A model generated the notes under the pieces. It saw only the letters and a list, made by a program, of their open reading frames with translations. It was not told where the DNA came from and searched no databases. From positions 1 through 5,824 of the forward strand of contig JAKDKI010000158.1 of the NCBI GenBank assembly GCA_030453435.1: a stretch of 5,824 bases of DNA, written 5' to 3'. Source of the DNA: Kocuria sp. (GTDB taxonomy: Bacteria > Actinomycetota > Actinomycetes > Actinomycetales > Micrococcaceae). Positions 1-5,824 of this stretch are shown here, piece by piece; position 1 is the stretch's first letter; each line of letters starts with the position of its first letter. A program made the translations under genes and the position numbers.

Positions 1-112
1 GCAGCTCGACGTCGCCAACACGCCAGCCGCCCTTGAGCTGCTTGTACGCGCCGTAACTGTTGCCGTCCAGGCGTTTGAGAACGTGTGCGAGGTCAGTGCG
101 TGGGGTGCCCAT
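1..112 (-). CDS. N-terminal fragment of a COG3044-like predicted ABC-class ATPase (partial, runs off left edge)
   Basis: Only the first 37 codons lie in the window; the gene continues past the left edge. The translation starts MGTPRTDLAHVLKRLDG and continues with NSYGAYKQLKGGWRVGDVEL. The spacing and wording of LDG-x-x-YGAYK-x-L-x-G followed by a short basic/aromatic stretch resemble, from memory, the start of the COG3044 'predicted ATPase of the ABC class' family, which are cytoplasmic P-loop proteins of unknown role. The P-loop itself would lie outside the window, so ATPase activity is not seen here. The ATG at 112-110 is preceded by GGAG, but only 2 nt away, which is close for a Shine-Dalgarno. 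An in-frame GTG five codons upstream has no better site. The gene begins 27 nt after the stop of the MFS transporter gene on the same strand, so co-transcription is likely. Family assignment rests on a short fragment. Confidence 0.6.
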   Translation of the reverse strand, partial: MGTPRTDLAHVLKRLDGNSYGAYKQLKGGWRVGDVEL

Positions 113-139
113 GTCTCCATGGGACCACACGAGGGGGAC

Positions 140-1363
140 TCACTTCGAACGTTTTTGCAGTCGGCTCAGAATGATCGCGACCACCACACTGGCCACATAC
201 GTGACGGCCACCGCGATCCAGCCCGCGGTAAAACTCCCGGTGAGGTCCACGAGCTGCCCCACAATCAGTGGACCCGCGCCGAAACCCAAGTACATGCCGG
301 TCGCCACCAGGCCCGACGCCGCTCCCACCTTGGCTGCCGGCGCGGCCGCCACCGTGCCGGAATTGATGATGACGTTGGCGGCCAGCGGCAGGGTCGCGTG
401 GAACAGGATGCCCACCCACATGAGCCATCCCTGTTGGAACATCTCGGCGGCGATCAGGAAGAGCAACCCGATCACGCCGCCCAGGCTCATGATCTGGATG
501 AGCACGGACGGTTGCGCCATCCGCCCGGCCACGCGCCCCCAGCCGATGCGGCTCAAGATGCCGAACACACCGATCACGCCGATGATCATTCCCGCAACGG
601 TCAGCGAAAAGTCCAGGGCGCGCACGGCGAACAGCGACGAGTAGACGGTGACACCCTGGGTTCCCACGGCGTTGAGGAACGCCACGAGGGAGAACAGCCA
701 GACCGCCGTCGGCAATTTCTCGCGGCAGGGTATGGCAGATTCGGCGGGCGCGGGAGGAAGGGGCCGGGAGGCGACGTCGCGCTCGACCTTGGTGATGATC
801 AGCCACGCAATCACCAGCGCGGGAACGCATGCCGCGGCGCCGATCAGGGCGGAGGTCTGCCAGCCAAGAGCCGCGCCCAGGAACGGAAATGTGAGCCCCG
901 AAATCAGCAGGCCCATCTGCACGCCGGACTGTTTCCAGCCCATCCACCGGCCACGCTGGGCGAAGCTCGTGCGCTGCGCGATCAGGCGGTTGGTCGCGGG
1001 ATTCGAGAAGGACTGTGTGATGCCGGCGATCAGCGCGGCAGCCAGCAACACCACGAAGGACTGCCACATGGCGCTCACCAGGAACGCAACCACGATGCCC
1101 GAGAAGATCAACGCGATCTGGAAACGCGGAGTGAGCTTGTCGGCGAGCACCCCGAGGAACGTGGCCGTGAGCCCTGCAGAGATGTAGACCGCGGCCAAGA
1201 TGAACCCGTACTGGCCCTCGGTGATGCCGTACTCGTCCACGATCAGCGCGCTCAGTGACCCCAGCGCGTAGTTGAACACCGGCCCGATGGCCATGGCCCC
1301 CATCAACACGAACAGCAGCACTCCGGGTGCGCGGCTCGAGGCATCAGATGTGGGACGTGTCAC
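140..1363 (-). CDS. Major facilitator superfamily (MFS) transporter, 407 aa
   Basis: A polytopic inner-membrane protein of normal MFS length with about 12 hydrophobic segments in two halves. The halves are joined by a polar loop near residues 193-221 (TKVERDVASRPLPPAPAES). The cytoplasmic loop between helices 2 and 3 carries a motif-A-like GVLADKLTPR (71-80), and GWGRVAGRM appears at the matching place in the second half. GWKQSGVQMG (142-151) resembles the G-x-KQSG segment of helix 5 in many MFS carriers. These features support a proton- or gradient-driven solute porter, but the substrate cannot be read from sequence. The GTG at 1363-1361 is chosen as start because a TGA lies directly before it in frame. 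There is no Shine-Dalgarno, but a TAATGT -10 element sits 7 nt upstream, fitting a leaderless mRNA. Internal starts such as the ATG at residue 21 would cut into helix 1. An ABC-class ATPase-like gene follows 27 nt downstream. Confidence 0.88.
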   Translation of the reverse strand: MTRPTSDASSRAPGVLLFVLMGAMAIGPVFNYALGSLSALIVDEYGITEGQYGFILAAVYISAGLTATFLGVLADKLTPRFQIALIFSGIVVAFLVSAMWQSFVVLLAAALIAGITQSFSNPATNRLIAQRTSFAQRGRWMGWKQSGVQMGLLISGLTFPFLGAALGWQTSALIGAAACVPALVIAWLIITKVERDVASRPLPPAPAESAIPCREKLPTAVWLFSLVAFLNAVGTQGVTVYSSLFAVRALDFSLTVAGMIIGVIGVFGILSRIGWGRVAGRMAQPSVLIQIMSLGGVIGLLFLIAAEMFQQGWLMWVGILFHATLPLAANVIINSGTVAAAPAAKVGAASGLVATGMYLGFGAGPLIVGQLVDLTGSFTAGWIAVAVTYVASVVVAIILSRLQKRSK

Positions 1364-1370
1364 TCACAGC

Positions 1371-1399
1371 ACATTAGCGGGCCTAACTGATTCGCGACA
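1371..1399 (-). promoter_or_regulatory. Probable promoter of the MFS gene giving a leaderless transcript
   Basis: On the minus strand TAATGT (1376-1371) matches the actinobacterial TANNNT -10 consensus. Exactly 7 nt separate it from the GTG start codon, so the predicted transcription start falls on the first base of the codon. No purine-rich ribosome-binding site lies between. A weak -35 candidate, TGTCGC (1399-1394), lies 17 nt further upstream. This arrangement is the usual one for leaderless genes in actinobacteria; the assignment is inferred from spacing. Confidence 0.5.
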
Positions 1400-1444
1400 G
1401 TGCTGGTCCGGAGTGCGAGACGGGGCGGGGTTCAGTCGCGTTTG

Positions 1445-1459
1445 CCCCAGCCCCTGGGG
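1445..1459. repeat. Perfect GC-rich palindrome CCCCAG-CCC-CTGGGG in divergent intergenic region
   Basis: Two 6-bp arms (1445-1450 and 1454-1459) flank a 3-nt centre. It lies between the divergent starts at 1363 and 1542, about 50 bp upstream of the -10 candidate of the plus-strand gene. It could be an operator or a small hairpin. In GC-rich DNA a 6-bp palindrome can also arise by chance, so function is not claimed. Confidence 0.35.
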
Positions 1460-1484
1460 TAGTGCCCTGGCCCGGCCCCGCTAC

Positions 1485-1513
1485 TGCACGGCGCACGCAC
1501 TCTCACGTAGGCT
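1485..1513 (+). promoter_or_regulatory. Candidate promoter for the tail-anchored unknown gene
   Basis: TAGGCT (1508-1513) fits a TANNNT -10 element, with a weak -35 candidate TGCACG (1485-1490) at 17-nt spacing. Transcription would begin near 1520, leaving a short leader of roughly 20 nt that still contains the ribosome-binding site. Only the -10 match and the position support this. Confidence 0.35.
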
Positions 1514-1528
1514 CGTAGAACGGACTAC

Positions 1529-1533
1529 GGAGG
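1529..1533 (+). promoter_or_regulatory. Shine-Dalgarno GGAGG that sets the start at 1542
   Basis: GGAGG ends 8 nt before the ATG at 1542-1544, a near-ideal spacing. It decides against the longer in-frame reading back to 1272, which would overlap the 5' end of the divergent transporter gene by about 90 bp. Confidence 0.85.
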
Positions 1534-1541
1534 CGATCGAC

Positions 1542-2633
1542 ATGAGTGAAGAGCTTGACCCGGACCTTGCCCGCGCCTTGAGCGAGCCCGCACGGCTCGT
1601 GCGTGCGGACCCCGCATTGCTGGACGTTGTGCGCGATGCCGGAGCACCGGCTCAGCGGCAGTTACTCACGCAGAGTTCCGAGGCCTCTACCCCGGAAGAC
1701 CGGTACGCGTCCGCCGCCATGCTCGCCGCGTTGTTCAACGACCGCGGCCCATTGGATCAAGCTGCCCGCGGTTACGGTTCCACCCCACCGCGGGAACTCG
1801 TGGCCCTCTCCGAGGTGGAGGCGCTGCGCCCCGCTCTCAAAAAGTCGCTGTCGAGCCCGGTGCTGACCGGCCTGCTGGAATGGGCCACCAAACCCGACCC
1901 CGCCGATCCCCCGCTCGAACTCGCCATGGCCGCCCGCGACCTTGAGCTCAAGGACGCCTCGGTGCTGCGTTCCGTGGCCAGCCGCGCGGAGCAGGTTGCC
2001 CAGCAGAGCGCCAAGCGCAATCAGCGCGGACCGCTCGAACGAGTCTCCGAGGTGTTGCGGCAGGCAGCGGATCGCGTCAGCGACACGGATGGAGCGACGT
2101 CCTCGGTTGCCGAACCTGCCTCAAGGCCTTCCCCGCAGGATCCCCTGAGCTCTGCGAGCAGCTCGGGGCCAACCGTCACCACGAGCGGCATTCCGGAGTC
2201 GGAGCTGGTCGGGGATGACGAACCGGATCCGTTCGCGGAAGACACCTCGAACAAGAACCCCCGCGGCAGCGAGTACCCGGGTACCGGCGTGCCCGTGCGC
2301 GATTCGCTCAACGGCCCGCGCCCGGACACGGGCACCGATGAGCCGTCCAAGCGGGACAAGATTTTCGACGCGGATCGCTTCTGGCCCATGGGTCCTCGCA
2401 AGACCGACGACGCCGCAGGCGCACCTCCCGCGGATCAGCCGCCTGCCGGGCCGGTTCCGCCCCGTGAGCCCTCAACCTCAGAGCTGTACTACGGCGTGGG
2501 CAGTGACCGCTATGCGGACCGGGATCCCAACAGTCAGGAAACCCGGGACAGCGACAAGCACGTGCTGCGTAACTGGGGCATCGTGTTCCTGGTGATCATC
2601 GCGATCATCTTTGTGCTGACCCTGGTGCTGTAG
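1542..2633 (+). CDS. Unknown protein, 363 aa, with disordered linker and C-terminal tail-anchor helix
   Basis: I do not recognise this family. Residues 1-180 are rich in Ala, Leu and charged residues and look alpha-helical (for example EVEALRPALKKSL at 91-103 and PLERVSEVLRQAADRV at 164-179). Residues about 181-340 are low-complexity Ser/Pro/Asp/Gly sequence, probably disordered. Two more aromatic patches, KIFDADRFWPMGPR (273-286) and ELYYGVGSDRYADRD (314-328), may be short binding motifs. Residues 344-363 are one hydrophobic helix (NWGIVFLVIIAIIFVLTLVL) that ends exactly at the stop codon, with Lys and Arg (339-343) just before it. There is no N-terminal signal peptide. By inference the protein is inserted by its tail, with the bulk in the cytoplasm. 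The start is fixed by GGAGG 8 nt upstream. It is divergent from the MFS gene and convergent with putA, so it is probably transcribed alone. Confidence 0.85.
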   Translation: MSEELDPDLARALSEPARLVRADPALLDVVRDAGAPAQRQLLTQSSEASTPEDRYASAAMLAALFNDRGPLDQAARGYGSTPPRELVALSEVEALRPALKKSLSSPVLTGLLEWATKPDPADPPLELAMAARDLELKDASVLRSVASRAEQVAQQSAKRNQRGPLERVSEVLRQAADRVSDTDGATSSVAEPASRPSPQDPLSSASSSGPTVTTSGIPESELVGDDEPDPFAEDTSNKNPRGSEYPGTGVPVRDSLNGPRPDTGTDEPSKRDKIFDADRFWPMGPRKTDDAAGAPPADQPPAGPVPPREPSTSELYYGVGSDRYADRDPNSQETRDSDKHVLRNWGIVFLVIIAIIFVLTLVL

Positions 2634-2649
2634 CCGCGTCTGGTCGCGC

Positions 2650-2716
2650 AAACATCTGAGTGCGTAAAACTTCCTCTCGACTCAACGAAACGGCAGCTTT
2701 ACGGACTCACATGTTT
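2650..2716. terminator. Long interrupted inverted repeat, probable bidirectional terminator
   Basis: The arms are AAACAT-c-TGAGT-g-CGTAAA-a-CT (2650-2671) and AG-c-TTTACG-g-ACTCA-c-ATGTTT (2695-2716). They pair over 6+5+6+2 bp with single C-C, G-G and A-C mismatches. Two further C-G pairs (2673-2674 with 2692-2693) lie inside, leaving a loop of about 17 nt. It begins 17 nt after the stop of the unknown gene and lies between two convergent genes, where a two-way terminator is expected. Neither side has a real U-tract (only TTT), so it is not a classical intrinsic terminator; it could instead be a repeated palindromic element. Confidence 0.5.
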
Positions 2717-2738
2717 CGGCCAAGAACTGAGACCGCCC

Positions 2739-2769
2739 CAAGCCACCCGGAACGGGAAAAACTGGCTTG
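2739..2769. terminator. Nested hairpin downstream of putA, possible terminator
   Basis: CAAGCCA (2739-2745) pairs perfectly with TGGCTTG (2763-2769). The interior contains a second small hairpin, CCCG-GAA-CGGG (2746-2756). It lies about 38 nt past the putA stop when read on the minus strand. As no U-tract follows on either strand, termination is inferred from position between convergent genes and from structure only. Confidence 0.4.
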
Positions 2770-2774
2770 AAACG

Positions 2775-2799
2775 GCCTCAGATCTAGCGTTGCCTCAGA
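2775..2799. repeat. Direct repeat GCCTCAGA, two copies 17 bp apart
   Basis: GCCTCAGA occurs at 2775-2782 and again at 2792-2799, just past the putA stop. Part of the first copy, CTCAGAT (2777-2783), is also the inverse of ATCTGAG (2654-2660) in the larger inverted repeat. The words are short and may be chance. Confidence 0.3.
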
Positions 2800-2806
2800 G
2801 AACGGG

Positions 2807-5800
2807 TTACTTGTTGGCCCGAATCTCCTTCACGACCCGGTCCATGGACGGGCTGTGGTTGCCGAAGCGGTGCATGGTGATGGACACGGCCTGCTCGGAG
2901 AGCATGTACATCAACTCGATGCGCCCGGTGCCCACCACGTCGTCCGTGATGAGGGCGATATCCGGGTGCTCGGCGCGAACCTCGTAGAGCGGCTTGAGGT
3001 CATCGTCAGTGCCCTCCCACGGCTGGATTACACGGACGCGAGCGCCGTGGTCCACGTTGAGGTCGGTGTCGTTGATGATCTCCTTGTCCGCCAGCTCCGC
3101 GAACGCACCCAGCGAACCGGCGCCCAGTGCGTGGGCGAAGTCCAGGTCGGTCGCGGGTGAGAGCACCGTGGTGAACAGCTGACCCACCTGCTCGGGCAGC
3201 TCTTCCGACGGGCTCAGGACCACGTGCGAACCCGAACGCGAGGCCGCAAGACCCACACGCAGGATGTCGGTCAGAGATGCTCCCTCTGCCGCACGCACGA
3301 TCACGGTGCGGGGGCGGTAGCGGAACAGGTTGGCCTCGCTGACCAGGGCGGTGGGGTCCTTGACCTGGCCGAACTCACGCTGCCACTCCGACTGATCGGA
3401 CATAGCGGCGCGGCGCAGCCACACCTGGGCTTCCTCGTCCACCAGGGGCAGGACGGCGTCCAGCCCACGGTGCACGCGCGGCTCCAGAACCCAAGCGCCG
3501 GCCGCGCTGCGGTCCGAACCCGAGGATGTGAAGCCTTCGCGGCACCAGCGACCCAGCGACGCCAGGTAGTTGGGGCCACCGGCCTTGGCACCCAGGCCCA
3601 CGGAGGAACGCTTCCAACCACCGAAGGGCTGGCGCTGCACGATCGCGCCGGTGATACCGCGGTTCACGTACAGGTTGCCCGCCTGAACACGGTCCACCCA
3701 GTACAGGATTTCGTCCGCATCCAGGGAGTGGATGCCGGCGGTCAGGCCGTAATCCGTGGCGTTCTGCAGCTCGATGGCCTCGTCCAAGTCCTCCGCGTGC
3801 ATCAGACCCAGCACCGGACCGAAGCACTCGGTCAGGTGGAAGAACGAACCGGGCTTCACACCCGTGCGGATGCCGGGGCGCCACAGCTTGCCGGTATCGT
3901 CCAGCTGCTCGGGCTCGATCAACCATTCCTCGCCGGGCTCCAGCTCGGTGAGTGCCTTGAGCAACTTGCCCTCGGCCTTCTCAACGGTGGGGCCCACTGA
4001 GGCCTGAAGATCCTCGGGCCATGCGACCACCATGGAGGACGCGGCATCCACGAGCTGGCGGCGGAAACGATCGGAGGTCGCAACGGAACCGACCAGGATG
4101 CCCAGCGAAGCCGCCGAGCACTTCTGGCCCGCGTGACCGAACGCGCTGGACACCAGGTCCCACACGGCCTGGTCGCGGTCCGAGCTGGGCGTGATCACCA
4201 GGGAGTTCTTACCGGAGGTCTCCGCGGTGAGCGGGCGCTCGGGGAACCACTTGGCGAACAACTGAGCGGTTTCGTACGCGCCGGTCAGCACCACGCGCTC
4301 AACGTCCGGGTGGGAGATGAGTGTCTTACCGGCGTCACCTTCCACTGCGTCCACGAGCTGCAGCACATCGCGGGGCACACCGGCCTCCCACAGGGCGTCA
4401 CAGATGGCCGCGGAGCAGCGGCGGGTCTCCGGCGACGGCTTGTGAATCACCGCCGAACCGGTGGCCAGCGGCGCCACGGTGGTGCCGGTGGGGATAGCGA
4501 TCGGGAAGTTCCACGGCGGGGTCACCACGGTGATGTGGTGCGGGGTGAACTTACCGCCGTCCACGAACTCCAGCTCCAGCGCACGCCGTGCGTAGTAGCG
4601 GCAGAAGTCCACGGCCTCGGAAATCTCCGGGTCACCCTGCTCAAGTACCTTGCCGGTCTCGGCGCCGGCCACGGCCAAGAGGTGCCCGCGGCGAGCAGCC
4701 AGGATGTCGCCGGCGCGGTTGAGGATTTCGGCGCGTTCACGGGCGGGGGTGGCCGCCCAGGTCTTGCCGGCAGCCTTAGCGCGCGCGACGACGTCGTTCA
4801 CGGCCTCGACAGCCTCGCTCGAGTCGTCCTCGACGTCCTTGAGCACCTCGGGAACCGGCAAGTTCTCGAACCATTCCTTGTCCGCGATGTGCGCGGCGAT
4901 CTTCTCGGCCCATGCCTGGTTGGCGCGGGTGGAGATGTCCGTATCCGGCTCGTTCATGAACGGCTCGTCCAGGGGCTGGGTGAGCTCATCGCCCGCGGTC
5001 TCCTGGGCGCGGTCCTGCGTACGGCTCGGTGACAGGGGCTCCGGGTCCGGCTCCAGGTCCTCGAGGGCCGCGCGGAAACGACTTTCCTCGCGCTTGAAGA
5101 TGCGGTTGTCCGGGGCCAGATCAAAGATTCCGGACATGAAGTTCGCACTCGCGGAGTTCTCCTCGAGGCGGCGCACCAGGTAGGACACGGCGACGTCGAA
5201 CTCGGTGGGGCGCACGGCCGGTACGTACAGCAACAGCTGGCCGACGTCCGTGGACACGGCCTCACTCTGCTCGGTGGCCATGCCCTGGAGCATCTCGAAA
5301 TCGATCCGGTCCGTCACACCGCGCTTGTCAGCGAGCAGGTGAGCGAGGGCAATGTCGAACAGGTTGTGTCCGGCCACGCCCAGCTTGAGGCCGCGCATGC
5401 GCTCCGGGGTGAACAACCAGCTCAGCACGCGCTTGTAGTTGGTGTCCGTGGCCTGCTTGGACGGCATGGTGGCGATGGGCCAACCGTGCATCTCCGCGTC
5501 CACGCGCTCCAGGGCCAGGTTGGCGCCCTTGACCAGGCGAACCTTGATCTCCGCGCCACCATCGGCCACGCGCTCGGCGGACCACTCGGAGAGCCGCTTC
5601 ACGGCACCCAGGGCGTCCGGGAGGTAAGCCTGCACCACGATGCCGGCTTCCAGATTTTTCAACTGGGGCTTGTTGAGCAGACGCTGGAAGACCTCCATGG
5701 TCAATTCCAGGTCCGAGTAGATCTCCATGTCCAGGTTGATGAACATGGTGCCGGTCTCCTTGGACGCGGCGGCCTCGTACAGCGGCAGCAAGCGCTCGAC

Positions 5801-5824
5801 CACGCGGTCCGCGGTGCGGTCGAA
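2807..5824 (-). CDS. putA: Bifunctional proline dehydrogenase / L-glutamate gamma-semialdehyde dehydrogenase, PutA (N-terminus beyond window)
   Basis: PutA oxidises L-proline to P5C with FAD, then the hydrolysed semialdehyde to glutamate with NAD+. The visible 1005 residues are numbered here from the right edge, where the gene is cut. Residues 1-245 are the proline dehydrogenase barrel: INLDMEIYSDLEL near the start, RLVKGAN (96-102) and YLVRRLEENSASANF (215-229). The latter holds the paired arginines R218/R219 and E222, which match substrate-site R555, R556 and E559 of E. coli PutA. An acidic, proline-rich linker (about 252-296) follows. The aldehyde dehydrogenase domain (about 330-755) has N439 in PPWNFP, general-base E535 in TAETSGKN and nucleophile C569 in GHAGQKCSA; the 34-residue E-to-C spacing is typical. 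A further 250-residue C-terminal domain ends in a SEQAVSITMHRFGNHSP segment, as in large PutA forms rather than the short E. coli type. The frame is intact throughout. Whether a DNA-binding domain precedes it cannot be seen. Confidence 0.95.
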   Translation of the reverse strand, partial: FDRTADRVVERLLPLYEAAASKETGTMFINLDMEIYSDLELTMEVFQRLLNKPQLKNLEAGIVVQAYLPDALGAVKRLSEWSAERVADGGAEIKVRLVKGANLALERVDAEMHGWPIATMPSKQATDTNYKRVLSWLFTPERMRGLKLGVAGHNLFDIALAHLLADKRGVTDRIDFEMLQGMATEQSEAVSTDVGQLLLYVPAVRPTEFDVAVSYLVRRLEENSASANFMSGIFDLAPDNRIFKREESRFRAALEDLEPDPEPLSPSRTQDRAQETAGDELTQPLDEPFMNEPDTDISTRANQAWAEKIAAHIADKEWFENLPVPEVLKDVEDDSSEAVEAVNDVVARAKAAGKTWAATPARERAEILNRAGDILAARRGHLLAVAGAETGKVLEQGDPEISEAVDFCRYYARRALELEFVDGGKFTPHHITVVTPPWNFPIAIPTGTTVAPLATGSAVIHKPSPETRRCSAAICDALWEAGVPRDVLQLVDAVEGDAGKTLISHPDVERVVLTGAYETAQLFAKWFPERPLTAETSGKNSLVITPSSDRDQAVWDLVSSAFGHAGQKCSAASLGILVGSVATSDRFRRQLVDAASSMVVAWPEDLQASVGPTVEKAEGKLLKALTELEPGEEWLIEPEQLDDTGKLWRPGIRTGVKPGSFFHLTECFGPVLGLMHAEDLDEAIELQNATDYGLTAGIHSLDADEILYWVDRVQAGNLYVNRGITGAIVQRQPFGGWKRSSVGLGAKAGGPNYLASLGRWCREGFTSSGSDRSAAGAWVLEPRVHRGLDAVLPLVDEEAQVWLRRAAMSDQSEWQREFGQVKDPTALVSEANLFRYRPRTVIVRAAEGASLTDILRVGLAASRSGSHVVLSPSEELPEQVGQLFTTVLSPATDLDFAHALGAGSLGAFAELADKEIINDTDLNVDHGARVRVIQPWEGTDDDLKPLYEVRAEHPDIALITDDVVGTGRIELMYMLSEQAVSITMHRFGNHSPSMDRVVKEIRANK

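Noticed and set aside
93..1067. 324-codon open frame on the minus strand in another frame of the transporter
   Set aside because: Arg/Gly/Pro-rich translation with no hydrophobic segments or recognisable motifs; it is a frame shadow of the MFS gene.
83..1258. Long open frame (391 codons) on the plus strand, antisense to the transporter
   Set aside because: The product is rich in His, Arg, Gly and Gln with no domain or membrane logic. It is a by-product of GC-rich codon bias opposite a convincing MFS gene.
1272..1541. N-terminal extension of the tail-anchored protein back to 1272
   Set aside because: It would overlap the 5' end of the divergent transporter gene and its promoter. The GGAGG at 1529-1533 places the start at 1542.
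2634..2806. tRNA or small protein gene in the convergent gap
   Set aside because: No cloverleaf or TPsiC-like box was found, and no open frame with a ribosome-binding site; the gap is explained by hairpins.
4133..5032. 299-codon open frame on the plus strand opposite putA
   Set aside because: It lies wholly within the conserved aldehyde dehydrogenase coding region and the linker; low-complexity composition and no plausible start signal.
5801..5803. Start of putA at the GTG here (a 998-residue protein)
   Set aside because: The frame stays open to the window edge (FDRTADR before it), and the proline dehydrogenase barrel would lack its first strands. This GTG is an internal valine codon.

Overview
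The window is high-GC, densely coded DNA of actinobacterial character, most likely from a member of the Micrococcales. This is inferred from three things: the codon bias, the fused proline dehydrogenase/P5C dehydrogenase of the large actinobacterial type, and an apparently leaderless gene with a TANNNT -10 element. The genus cannot be settled from the sequence alone.

Layout from left to right. The left edge (1-112, minus) holds the first 37 codons of a protein that resembles the COG3044 family ('predicted ATPase of the ABC class'). Directly upstream of it on the same strand, 27 nt away, is a complete 12-helix major facilitator transporter (140-1363, minus). The two probably share a transcript. 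A 178-bp divergent intergenic region (1364-1541) carries a probable leaderless promoter for the transporter, a GC-rich palindrome, and a promoter and strong Shine-Dalgarno for the gene on the other side. That gene (1542-2633, plus) encodes a 363-residue protein I do not recognise: a helical N-terminal half, a long disordered acidic/proline-rich middle and a single hydrophobic helix at the very C-terminus, as in tail-anchored membrane proteins.

A 173-bp convergent intergenic region (2634-2806) follows. It holds a long interrupted inverted repeat, a second nested hairpin and short repeated words, and most likely ends transcription from both sides. The right half (2807-5824, minus) is the 1005-residue C-terminal part of PutA, the bifunctional enzyme that oxidises proline to glutamate. 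Its N-terminus lies beyond the window.

Nothing in the sequence ties the transporter and ATPase-like gene functionally to proline catabolism; putA and the transporter lie on either side of an oppositely oriented gene. I found no RNA genes, CRISPR arrays, insertion sequences or prophage genes. The most unusual features are the intergenic inverted repeat, the tail-anchored unknown protein, the leaderless GTG start, and replaced residues in a PutA motif that contacts flavin in the E. coli enzyme. I see no clear evidence of a wholly new multi-gene system.
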